From assembly GCF_007859855.1 (NCBI RefSeq), contig NZ_SJPK01000006.1:153963-217962 (forward strand): DNA of 64,000 nucleotides, written 5' to 3'. Below the pieces are notes generated by a model. That model was not told where the DNA came from. It was given only the letters and a program-made list of their open reading frames with translations, and did not search any database. Positions 1 to 7,599 of the stretch are shown here, one piece after another (the stretch's first letter is position 1; each line of letters begins with the position of its first letter). This DNA is from Allorhodopirellula solitaria. GTDB lineage: Bacteria > Planctomycetota > Planctomycetia > Pirellulales > Pirellulaceae. The position numbers and the translations under genes were made by a program.

Positions 1-441
1 CGCCTCTCGATCGAGTATGTCGCTTCCTCATTCGCCGTTGCAAAGGATTTGAACGGTTGCCATCGTCATGCTCGTGACCAATGGCTCCGTGCGGCCCAAT
101 CGATTCCGTTGAATATCGCCGAGGGAAACGGCAAACGCAGTCTGAAAGATCGTAGTCGCTTTCTCGACATCGCTCGCGGTTCAGCATTGGAATGCGTCGC
201 GATCCAAGACATTCTTGCAGCGACCGACGGACTGAACGACGAACGCCATCGCCAACTCAAACAAATGTTGTATCGGATCGTTTCGATGTTGACGCGATTG
301 GTCGCACGATCCGACGTCGCCCGTGAGACCGCGGCGGACTACAATGCTGGAGTCGAGTACAAGTACGAGTACCGCGAGGCTGAGTACGAGTGCGATCGAA
401 AAGAGCCAGAACAATGCGTTGGACCGAAGACGTCGAGCTAG
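1..441 (+). CDS. Four-helix bundle protein (23S rRNA intervening-sequence protein family), 5' end outside window
   Basis: The frame is open from the first base, so the true start lies upstream of the window; a TTG at 49 is only an internal codon. The family signature is visible: 'QWLRAAQSIPLNIAEGNGKRS', then 'RFLDIARGSALE', matching the helix-turn between helices 1 and 2 and the conserved RFLxIARGS helix. The family forms small four-helix bundles, first found in insertions within 23S rRNA genes and now common as free-standing genes of unknown function. The last 35 residues after 'LVARSD' are rich in Tyr, Glu and Lys and look like a non-conserved tail. No rRNA is visible here. Family call is firm; cellular role is unknown. 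Confidence 0.8.
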   Translation, partial: RLSIEYVASSFAVAKDLNGCHRHARDQWLRAAQSIPLNIAEGNGKRSLKDRSRFLDIARGSALECVAIQDILAATDGLNDERHRQLKQMLYRIVSMLTRLVARSDVARETAADYNAGVEYKYEYREAEYECDRKEPEQCVGPKTSS

Positions 442-503
442 CTCCTCTCAAATTGAAAAACATTCGCGGCGTCTCGGTGACGCCGGACGTTATCGGACTG
501 AAA

Positions 504-890
504 TCAATCCGCGACGCTGCCATCGAAGTTCAGGACGGGCTCGCCGTTCTTGATGCGTTCATTGTTCGGATTGTTAAACCCGTATCCCTGCCGCCACAAC
601 GGGTCCGGATCGTAGCCCTCCTCATCCTCATCGTCGTCGAGCCATATCTTGGCGACGAAAAAGCCAACCAGCAGGACTCCCACGCCAATTGCCTTGCCCG
701 TCGTGGCAATCGCCGACTTGGTCTTGCCAAGAATTCCATCCGATTTTGCTTGCCCCGGAACATCAGAGCGATATGCCACTGGCTGCGTCTGCGAAGAAAC
801 GGCATCCTGTTTCTTGATTGACATGCAGCCCTGGTTGCACGCCAAAGCCGTGCAAAGGACCACAGCGATCGCTTTTTCTCGATACTTCAT
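504..890 (-). CDS. Small lipoprotein-like protein with one membrane helix
   Basis: 128 residues. The ATG at 890 was chosen over a longer open frame reaching 1103 because GGAAG lies about 10 bases upstream and the protein then begins with a short basic stretch and hydrophobic core (KAIAVVLCTALAC), a plausible lipoprotein signal with Cys near residue 17 or 22. Residues near 60-80 form a second hydrophobic, Gly-rich segment (GKAIGVGVLLVGFFVAKIW), followed by an acidic stretch DDDEDEE and a polar tail. I recognise no family. It could be a glycine-zipper envelope protein; no function is assigned. Confidence 0.6.
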   Translation of the reverse strand: MKYREKAIAVVLCTALACNQGCMSIKKQDAVSSQTQPVAYRSDVPGQAKSDGILGKTKSAIATTGKAIGVGVLLVGFFVAKIWLDDDEDEEGYDPDPLWRQGYGFNNPNNERIKNGEPVLNFDGSVAD

Positions 891-1040
891 TTTCTTGTTG
901 CTTCCACAGATTTCCTTGCTTATTCGCTCGTACCACCCGTGGCTCCAAGCTGTCAACTTCATTTCGTAGCTTCGGTGCAGTAGGGTGTGCCAGCGGGATC
1001 GTGCGGTCCGATGCATCCGTTTTTCGCTCACTGGACGCAG

Positions 1041-1102
1041 GAGCCTATGCCTCAAATATCCAACATTCTGGATGCCTGCCACTAAATTCCGAGAAGAACC
1101 CA
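1041..1102. repeat. Dispersed repeat, copy A (matches 29772-29834)
   Basis: About 62 bases that align over their whole length with 29772-29834 with scattered substitutions and one small indel. The shared core is 'ctggatg.ctgccact.aa.ttc', ending 'gagaag.acc'. The first part, GAGCC-ATGCCT-AAA, also resembles the inner arms of the element at 47088-47405. It lies between two genes and appears non-coding. Confidence 0.6.
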
Positions 1103-1154
1103 CCGATCAAATCGAGGGCTTGCATAGATTCTTTATCCGAGGGAGATTGAAACA

Positions 1155-1457
1155 TTGACCGGTTGGCAGCATCTAGCGCAACAGCGGCGAAGAATCGATC
1201 GCATGGGGATCGCGGCATTGTTCGCGTCTCTCGCGCTGCTGATCTTCGCGATATATTCATCGCGATTGTTCCTCGCCCCGATCGCCTTGCTCTTTGGGCC
1301 GATGGTTGCCACGATTTGCCGACCTCGGTGTCCATTTTGCAAGCGAACGCTAGCATTGCTTTGGAGTCCGCCACGAGGCGACTTTTGCCACCGATGCGGC
1401 GAGTGCTTCGCATCTGACATCGATTTTAAATCAACAGATCAAACACGCAGTTCCTGA
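1155..1457 (+). CDS. Small membrane protein with C-terminal zinc-ribbon-like cysteines
   Basis: 100 residues, starting at TTG with GGGAGA about 9 bases upstream; an ATG at 1203 is an alternative. Two hydrophobic helices (about residues 17-35 and 39-53) are followed by CPFC and then CHRCGECF, giving a CxxC...CxxC arrangement typical of a small zinc ribbon facing the cytoplasm. No catalytic motif is present. It stands alone between a dispersed repeat and an oxidoreductase gene. I do not recognise a named family. Confidence 0.6.
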   Translation: MTGWQHLAQQRRRIDRMGIAALFASLALLIFAIYSSRLFLAPIALLFGPMVATICRPRCPFCKRTLALLWSPPRGDFCHRCGECFASDIDFKSTDQTRSS

Positions 1458-1487
1458 CTGCGAAAACATCCTGCATTCGAACAAGAT

Positions 1488-1506
1488 TACGCCCATACTG
1501 GGCGTA
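1488..1506 (+). terminator. Perfect hairpin after the zinc-ribbon protein gene
   Basis: TACGCCCA and its exact complement TGGGCGTA are separated by 3 bases, 31 bases after the stop codon of the preceding gene. No run of T follows, so it is a candidate terminator or RNA 3' stabiliser rather than a classical intrinsic terminator. Confidence 0.4.
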
Positions 1507-1585
1507 CCGCACGCTCAGGCTCTGGCCTTGTTAGATGCCCCAAGCGTGAATTGGCTTACGACACAACGAACACCAAGGAAGCACG

Positions 1586-2566
1586 ATGACGATACGCTGG
1601 GGACTGATCGGGGTCGGCGACATCGCCAATAAACGGGTCGCCGCCGCGATCCAGAATGATCCCAATTCGGAGTTGGTGGCGGTTTGTCGCCGCAGTGAGG
1701 CTCCCCTTCAAGAGTTTGCCGATCAGTTCAAAGTCCCGCTGCGGTTTACCGACGCGGAGAGCTTGATTGCTGCGCCGGAAGTCAACGCTGTCTACATCGC
1801 TACGCCCGTGGACTGTCACCTGCCCCAAACGCTCGCGGCGGCCCGGGCCGAGAAACATGTCTTGGTGGAGAAGCCGATGGCGCTCAATCCGGCCCAGTGT
1901 GAGCAGATGATCGCCGCTTGCGATCAAGCCAACGTTCAACTCGGAGTCGCCTATTATCGCCGGTTTTATCCTGTCGTGCTGCGGATTCACGAACTGATCG
2001 AATCCGGGCAACTGGGACGAATCCTGTCCGTTGCCTGCGTCACTGGGAATCCGAACCGCTTTCCCGCTGACGACTGGCGTGTGATCCGAGCCCGTGGTGG
2101 TGGCGGGCCGCTGATGGATATCGGTAGTCATCGCCTCGATGTGTTTCGCCAACTTCTCGGCGAGGTCGAGAGCGTGCAAGCGAGCACGGTAAAGTCGCCG
2201 GACTTCGAAGCCGAAGAGATGGCCACCGTGCTGCTCGTCTTCGCCAATGGCGTCCATGGCGTACTGCAGTGTTACTTCGGGACCGTAGACGCTCCGGACC
2301 GACTGGAGGTAATTGGTACTGACGGACGCGTCACCGTGGAGGATCTCAATCAGGGTGATCTCGTACTCGCCACCGAGGCGGGACGGTCTCTCGAATCCCA
2401 TCCACCGGCGGACAACCTGCACGCACCCTTGATCGAAGATTTCTCCGCCGCCTTGCTGCAGAACGGCAATCCTGCGATCAGCGGCCGGGTCGGCAAAACG
2501 ACCAACGACTGGATCCAGATGGCCTACGATGACTCACGGCGATCAGTCTCCAGAGATGGCCGGTAG
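1586..2566 (+). CDS. Gfo/Idh/MocA-family NAD(P)-dependent oxidoreductase
   Basis: 326 residues, the usual length for the family. ATG at 1586 has GGAAG 6-7 bases upstream. The N-terminus carries the Rossmann motif GLIGVGDIANKRVAAAI; 'VYIATPVDCHLPQ' and 'HVLVEKPMALNPAQCEQM' give the conserved EKP motif whose Lys contacts the cofactor and substrate. 'RGGGGPLMDIGSHRLDVFRQLLG' carries the DxGxHxxD catalytic motif. Members oxidise or reduce sugars, inositols or bile pigments; the substrate cannot be told from sequence. The neighbours give no pathway. The last 24 bases overlap the 3' end of the convergent cytochrome-like gene. Confidence 0.9.
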   Translation: MTIRWGLIGVGDIANKRVAAAIQNDPNSELVAVCRRSEAPLQEFADQFKVPLRFTDAESLIAAPEVNAVYIATPVDCHLPQTLAAARAEKHVLVEKPMALNPAQCEQMIAACDQANVQLGVAYYRRFYPVVLRIHELIESGQLGRILSVACVTGNPNRFPADDWRVIRARGGGGPLMDIGSHRLDVFRQLLGEVESVQASTVKSPDFEAEEMATVLLVFANGVHGVLQCYFGTVDAPDRLEVIGTDGRVTVEDLNQGDLVLATEAGRSLESHPPADNLHAPLIEDFSAALLQNGNPAISGRVGKTTNDWIQMAYDDSRRSVSRDGR

Positions 2567-3874
2567 CTCAGCAGGTTGCTCGACGGATCGCTCAGCGGGC
2601 CCGCGACTGAAGTCGGAATGCGTCTCGGAAAGTATCTCAAGGATGCTGGCTCGATCGCGGGCGCTGAGGTGGTCATCCGCATCCGGCTCGGCCGTCAGGG
2701 CCGATTGGAGCTGTCGCACGATCTCCAACCGCAGCTCTAGATCGAGCGACGAGAAGGCGTCAGAGTAAATCAAGTAGCTGCACGGAAACTGGAACAAACG
2801 CGTCTTGAGATCGAAATTGCGGAGCGACCTTCCCTGTGAATCGAATGGCCCGCGTGATTGAAAGTCATGAGCAAAGACCACCGAGCCGCGGACTTGATCG
2901 GTCAGCTTTGCTTCCTCTCGGAAGAGCAATCGATCGACAACTTCACTGGCGATCATCTGCAGCTGAGCGTTCGACTCCGCATCATCCTGCTCATCGGCAT
3001 CGAGCTGCTCGGCGTCATATTTTCGCTGGCGGTTGAAAAAATTGGCCCGCACCAGGGTATTGTGCATCTGCGTTTGATGTTCGAGCACCATCAATGCCAC
3101 GATGTCACTCGATGGTGACAAGTAATTCGACGTGTCAAAATCATCGCGAAGATTCATGCGGTTCCCATTATCGCTGATGTCGAGCTTGCCGCCTCGGACG
3201 TAGGTATTGCCCATGTGCTGCATCTCGCCGTGGATACCGGTCACGTACCAACCACCCCAGCGTTGCGGAAACGGACTGGCGTCGCTGGTGATAAACGTCT
3301 CTGACTGAGCATCAAAGCTGCCGTCGTAGCTCGGCATCACACTGCGCACCGTATGGCCCGGCAGACCCTGCGTGAGAGACGTCGCATGGCAGGCTAAACA
3401 GTCGTAATTCTGACGCTCGAGGTTCGCCCGCCAAGGAACCATATCCACTGTGTAAAAAGCGGCGCCAAGAAGCGGATCCGCCGTAGAAATCTCAACTAGA
3501 CTGCTGCCGTTGATCCACGCCAAGTAAGTGTCGTCGTTAAAATAGACCGCGCGAGGATTGCGTCGTGAGATGTGGCGAACCTGCATACTCGTCTTCGAAA
3601 AAACGAGTGTCTGCGAGGAAGGTGGTATGTCCAGTGCTGCGAGCAGCGATTCCAAATAGCCACGCTCGCGAGTGTACTCCAATTCCACCTCTTTGCTCTT
3701 GAGCTTTTCCATCAGCCGCGTGACGCGGTTCTCGCCCACCGTCTCGCTGTACTGGAAGGGCGGCTCTTCGATATCGATATCCACGGTGAACTGCGCCTCA
3801 ACCGGGCTCGTCATTACTAGCGTGCTGAGTGGTACCCACAGCCCCCAAAACACAATTGCGCGAACAGGGTTCAT
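2543..3874 (-). CDS. Secreted protein with a single c-type haem motif
   Basis: 443 residues from the ATG at 3874, which has GGAG about 9 bases upstream and gives a signal peptide ending near SPVEAQ; a longer frame to 3934 adds a proline-rich stretch unlike a signal. One CLACH motif (CxxCH) lies near residue 159, within a segment that reads 'NYDCLACHATS' followed by a histidine- and methionine-containing region (HGEMQHMGN) that could supply the sixth haem ligand. The remainder is not a standard cytochrome c fold and lacks further CxxCH sites. Export and covalent haem attachment in the cell envelope are inferred. The terminus overlaps the convergent oxidoreductase gene by 24 bases. Confidence 0.75.
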   Translation of the reverse strand: MNPVRAIVFWGLWVPLSTLVMTSPVEAQFTVDIDIEEPPFQYSETVGENRVTRLMEKLKSKEVELEYTRERGYLESLLAALDIPPSSQTLVFSKTSMQVRHISRRNPRAVYFNDDTYLAWINGSSLVEISTADPLLGAAFYTVDMVPWRANLERQNYDCLACHATSLTQGLPGHTVRSVMPSYDGSFDAQSETFITSDASPFPQRWGGWYVTGIHGEMQHMGNTYVRGGKLDISDNGNRMNLRDDFDTSNYLSPSSDIVALMVLEHQTQMHNTLVRANFFNRQRKYDAEQLDADEQDDAESNAQLQMIASEVVDRLLFREEAKLTDQVRGSVVFAHDFQSRGPFDSQGRSLRNFDLKTRLFQFPCSYLIYSDAFSSLDLELRLEIVRQLQSALTAEPDADDHLSARDRASILEILSETHSDFSRGPAERSVEQPAELPAISGD

Positions 3875-4210
3875 GACGGTTGCTCCAAAAAGATTGGGAG
3901 CCGATCGACTCGGATGACCGGGCGGGGAGTTCATCCATCGATGACAGCAGGCGGGGAGTGTGGCGGCGGCACCGAATCTGCAGCCGGCTGCGTCACAGCC
4001 TTAAAGCCCGCGTCATGGATCGATCACGCCTGCCATAATACATGCACCAAAACGTATAGGTTGAGGCTCTTTCTGTCAAGCGACGTCACCGCAGGGGGGG
4101 CACGGAGCTGACCTACGGCTATGTTCTGAAATCCCGGGCGGGATACGCGTGGGTTATCAACAGGACGGACGCCGCCGGCTCACTCCACCGAGGCATTGCA
4201 TCCGACACGT
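3875..4210. other. Intergenic region upstream of the haem-protein gene
   Basis: 336 bases without a convincing gene. It must hold the promoter of the minus-strand haem protein and the end of the zinc-ribbon operon. I see no clear hairpin, repeat or conserved element. Confidence 0.5.
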
Positions 4211-5200
4211 TTAGAGCGATGACAGCACCAGCATCAACACCAGAAACCCGACCACGACGACAGCGATCAAACCGAATAGTTTGGCGTAGGAAAACGGCGA
4301 GGTACCGACCAGATAGCGGGTGTCCTGGCCACAGATAACAACGCGGTAAAGTTGCTTTCGATAGCGATAAGCGAGCACGTAGGCGGGCAGCGAATAGCGT
4401 TCGGTGACCAGTCGCCTGAGCACAATGCTCGTGTGCACGTTTCGGAAGCGGGTTCCGGGAATCGCTTCCTGCTGCATCCGCTCGGCTGCGGAGGTATCGA
4501 TCGCATTGGCCACCTGTTGTCGAGCCTGGCTACGGGGCAGATCGAAGCGTTCCAGAATCGGATGCTCACCGCCGCCTTGAGGAGCGTCCATCCCCGTCGT
4601 CAGATCCATTCCCGGCGTGATTGCCGAGGCTTCGGCATCGGACAAGCCCCGTGACCCGGAAACCAAGATATTGTCAAATCGAATTTGGTTTTGCCCGGCA
4701 TGAGGAGCCCACGCTGATCTGCCCGATCCCGCGTTGGAGTCCGCTGTCCAACTCACGAACGCCTCAGCATCGAACACCCACGCGACCCACCACAGCGGTT
4801 TGATCTCAGTCAACTGAGACGCCGACGAGAGATCCGAGGGTGTGAACCAGCCTCGAGTGCCCATCCACTGCTGCAGGGCGTCGCGGGCTTGATCGAGCGT
4901 AACCGTCATAGGCAGATACCATTGGGTTTGCTCCTCCGGGTCAAGAATCGTTTGCACTTCGAGCACGTCTCCACAAAACGAACACGCCGGTGCTTGCAAA
5001 TCCGGGTCGTACGTGACCGCAGCACCGCAACCCTGGCAGCGTAGCAGCGTCGTGGCTGTTTCGACGCGGCCGGCCCCGTCCGACTGCGGGGCAGCGGCGC
5101 CGCAGATGGCGCAGCGTAGATCGCCCGCTTCGAGCGGTGAATCGCAGCGGGAGCAGCACCGCAGGGGTTCCGGTTGAGTCGATTTCAGATCGCGTGTCAT
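4211..5200 (-). CDS. Zinc-ribbon membrane protein, second of a coupled pair
   Basis: 329 residues from the ATG at 5200, which overlaps the stop of the upstream gene as ATGA, implying translational coupling. The N-terminus has two zinc-ribbon-like units: CSRC..CAIC near residues 16-35, then CQGC..CSFC. A central region follows ('WYLPMTVTLDQARDALQQWM...WFTPSDL') and a single membrane helix ends the protein (FGLIAVVVVGFLVLMLVLSSL), so the bulk faces one side, probably the cytoplasm. Its partner has the same plan. Such twin zinc-ribbon/tail-anchored proteins are seen in bacteria without an assigned role. Function unknown. Confidence 0.8.
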   Translation of the reverse strand: MTRDLKSTQPEPLRCCSRCDSPLEAGDLRCAICGAAAPQSDGAGRVETATTLLRCQGCGAAVTYDPDLQAPACSFCGDVLEVQTILDPEEQTQWYLPMTVTLDQARDALQQWMGTRGWFTPSDLSSASQLTEIKPLWWVAWVFDAEAFVSWTADSNAGSGRSAWAPHAGQNQIRFDNILVSGSRGLSDAEASAITPGMDLTTGMDAPQGGGEHPILERFDLPRSQARQQVANAIDTSAAERMQQEAIPGTRFRNVHTSIVLRRLVTERYSLPAYVLAYRYRKQLYRVVICGQDTRYLVGTSPFSYAKLFGLIAVVVVGFLVLMLVLSSL

Positions 5201-6135
5201 TGCAATGCAGAGATTAAGACAAACAGGAGCAAACACACGATCACGACCGCTATGACCGTCACAGCAATTTTGGTCGTCGAAACAGGAACGTTTCCGCCCA
5301 CGCGACCGGTTTGTCCGTTAACGAGTATCTGCACCGGGGGCTGGTCTTCGGAATAGCGAAGCGCATAGGACCACACCGGTAGCAGCACGAGATCGATTAC
5401 CTCATGGGACACATCGGTATGAGATTGCAGATTTGTAAAGCTGTCGCCAGGCATGAATTGATTCAGCTTTTGGTCGACCAGAGTGAGCGTTTCACGCTGC
5501 GCCATTTCAAGGCATTCCTGTTGGCTCCGCGAGGGTTCTTCGGCCAGCCACCCTGAGACGAATGCATCGGTGTATGCCCGCAGCGATCGCAGGTCAAACG
5601 GTTCGATTGCCTCCAGCGCTGGGTTGTCGACACCATGCGATGCCGTCACGAGGACGTCAACAATGTAGCTGTCGTGGTGGCCCTGCAGGGAACGCCATTC
5701 TGTCTTCGTCACCGTCCGCGTCCGCGTCACGGTTCGCCCATTGGAATCGGTGGTCGTGTAGGTCTCGGTCTCGGTGTAGTTCTCACCGATGCGAGCGGAA
5801 TACTGCGAACGCGCCACAGCGCCATACAGGTAGGCGGGCAGGTAGATTCCGTGAGTCAGTTTCGGCACAGCGCGTTTGAAATCAGAGCGGGCGAAGAAAC
5901 CGCTGCGTGAGATCCAGCGCCGGACCTGAGCGGAGGCGCGTTGATGATTAACGGTGAAACCGACTAAAAACACTGGCTCGGGGCGGTCGGGGCGCGACGG
6001 CCGATGAATGATCGAAGGCGAGGCGCAGTAGGGGCACGTGGTCGACAGGACTTTCGTGTCGACATGCAAAACGGCACCACAGGACTGGCAAGCGATCTCC
6101 TGCTCAGCGGGCCGAACCGAGGGTGCGAGAGGCAT
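5197..6135 (-). CDS. Zinc-ribbon membrane protein, first of a coupled pair
   Basis: 312 residues. A single CQSC..CPYC ribbon sits at residues 16-37, followed by a central domain and a C-terminal membrane helix (IAVTVIAVVIVCLLLFVLISAL). A Thr/Arg-rich stretch near residues 120-148 (YTTTDSNGRTVTRTRTVTKTEW) may be an extended hairpin. It begins 25 bases after the P-II gene and overlaps the next gene by 4 bases, so the asd, P-II and two zinc-ribbon genes probably share a transcript. Role unknown; a signalling link to P-II is only a context inference. Confidence 0.8.
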   Translation of the reverse strand: MPLAPSVRPAEQEIACQSCGAVLHVDTKVLSTTCPYCASPSIIHRPSRPDRPEPVFLVGFTVNHQRASAQVRRWISRSGFFARSDFKRAVPKLTHGIYLPAYLYGAVARSQYSARIGENYTETETYTTTDSNGRTVTRTRTVTKTEWRSLQGHHDSYIVDVLVTASHGVDNPALEAIEPFDLRSLRAYTDAFVSGWLAEEPSRSQQECLEMAQRETLTLVDQKLNQFMPGDSFTNLQSHTDVSHEVIDLVLLPVWSYALRYSEDQPPVQILVNGQTGRVGGNVPVSTTKIAVTVIAVVIVCLLLFVLISALQ

Positions 6136-6160
6136 GCTTCAGGGTGACTCGTGGAGAGAG

Positions 6161-6463
6161 TTACAGCAAACTGTCGACGGGCATCACCATGATCTTACCA
6201 TCACCGATCCGTCCCGTTCGTGTCACTTCGACGATCTTCTCTATCACGCCATCGAGGCGGGAATCGTCGACCCAAAGCGTGATCTGAACCTTGGGCAAAA
6301 ACACCTTCGAATACTCGGTGTCTTGATATTGATCGAGATAGCTTTTCTGACGCCCGTAGCCTTTGACCTCGTGCACGCAGAGGCCTTCCAGGGGAGCTCG
6401 TTGCAGAGCCATCAGGACCTTCTCGGCTAAGTGCGGTGCGACCACGGTAACGAGCTGCTTCAT
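6161..6463 (-). CDS. P-II family nitrogen-regulatory-type protein
   Basis: 100 residues, slightly shorter than classical GlnB (112). The family landmarks are present: EVKGYGRQK before the T-loop, the T-loop itself with a tyrosine at position 51 (DTEYSKVF), FLPKVQI, and the B-loop TGRIGDGKI that binds ATP/ADP and 2-oxoglutarate. The C-loop is truncated. Tyr51 is the residue uridylylated in enteric GlnB, so control by covalent modification is possible but no GlnD is in view. The gene starts 3 bases after asd. No ammonium transporter or glutamine synthetase lies nearby, so this is probably a specialised P-II paralogue. Confidence 0.88.
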   Translation of the reverse strand: MKQLVTVVAPHLAEKVLMALQRAPLEGLCVHEVKGYGRQKSYLDQYQDTEYSKVFLPKVQITLWVDDSRLDGVIEKIVEVTRTGRIGDGKIMVMPVDSLL

Positions 6464-6466
6464 CGC

Positions 6467-7483
6467 CTAGGGACTCGCAATCGATTTGCGGGCGAGCAAC
6501 TCACCGATCTGAACGGCGTTGGTCGCGGCGCCTTTGCGCAGGTTATCGCTCACGCACCAGAACGCGATGCCATCGTCCGAGCTGATGTCTTGGCGAATCC
6601 GTCCTACAAACACGTCATCGCTTCCGTCACAATCCCGCGGCATGGGATAGGATTGGTTGTCGAGGTCATCGACAACCGTGACGCCTTCCGCGGCCGCCCA
6701 CAACTCGCGGGCTTGTTCGACCGAGAGCGGTTGTTTCGTCTCCACTAGAATCGACTCGCTATGTCCGATTGCCACCGGAACTCGGACGGCTGTCGGGCAG
6801 ACCGCAATCGACTCATCACCGAGGATCTTGCGGGTTTCATCAACCATTTTCATCTCTTCGCTGGTGTAGCCGCAGTATTTTTGCGAACCAATTTGCGGGA
6901 TAAGATTGAATCCAATGGGATGCTGGAAAGTGGAGGGCGTGTGAGTCTGACCTTTGAGGGAAGCCTCGACGCTGGCTTGCAATTCGACGTTCCCGGCGAG
7001 CCCCGCACCGCTGGTCGCTTGGTAGGTACTGACGATGACGCGGCGGATTCCGACTGCCGCGTGCAGCGGCGCCAGCGCCACGACCATTTGCGTCGTGCTG
7101 CAGTTCGGGCTGGCGATGATGCCTTGGTGGTTGTCGACCGCGTCGGGATTGACCTCGGGGATGACCAGAGGAACCTTGGGGTCCATTCGCCAATAGGCGC
7201 TCTCGTCGACGACGATCGCACCGGCCTGAACGGCCCAGGGAGCGAACTCAGCAGACACCTCGTCGGGCGTGCTCGCGATCACCAAATCCACGCCTTCGAA
7301 TGCGGATGGCTCGAGCAATTCTACCGTGATTTCTTCGTCGCCGAACCGAACCTTCGTCCCCGCACTGCGAGCCGATGCGAGTAACCGCAGCCGACGCATC
7401 GGGAAATTCCGAGCATGGAGCTGATCCAGAACGATCCGGCCCACTGCACCAGTAGCACCGACGAGGGCAACGCAATCAAACAT
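6467..7483 (-). CDS. asd: Aspartate-semialdehyde dehydrogenase
   Basis: 338 residues, full length. It reduces aspartyl-4-phosphate to aspartate semialdehyde with NADPH, feeding lysine, diaminopimelate, threonine and methionine synthesis. Visible landmarks: N-terminal LVGATGAVGRIVL nucleotide-binding motif, the catalytic cysteine in SPNCSTTQ near residue 129, 'STYQATSGAG', and the substrate-binding RVPVAIGHSES near residue 240. It is the first gene of a probable four-gene operon with a P-II protein 3 bases downstream. Diaminopimelate supply matters here because planctomycetes do make peptidoglycan. Confidence 0.95.
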   Translation of the reverse strand: MFDCVALVGATGAVGRIVLDQLHARNFPMRRLRLLASARSAGTKVRFGDEEITVELLEPSAFEGVDLVIASTPDEVSAEFAPWAVQAGAIVVDESAYWRMDPKVPLVIPEVNPDAVDNHQGIIASPNCSTTQMVVALAPLHAAVGIRRVIVSTYQATSGAGLAGNVELQASVEASLKGQTHTPSTFQHPIGFNLIPQIGSQKYCGYTSEEMKMVDETRKILGDESIAVCPTAVRVPVAIGHSESILVETKQPLSVEQARELWAAAEGVTVVDDLDNQSYPMPRDCDGSDDVFVGRIRQDISSDDGIAFWCVSDNLRKGAATNAVQIGELLARKSIASP

Positions 7484-7599
7484 TCTTCAAAGAGGGTATC
7501 GGGGTAGAAATGGGTTCGGGGGAGCACAGAAAACAGAAGCCGTGCAACTCAGGCATCGATCGAAGGCACCTGCACACCGTCGGCTTCTCAAGTCGTGTT

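Noticed and set aside
1556-2422. Minus-strand frame of 288 codons
   Set aside because: Shadow of the Gfo/Idh/MocA oxidoreductase gene.
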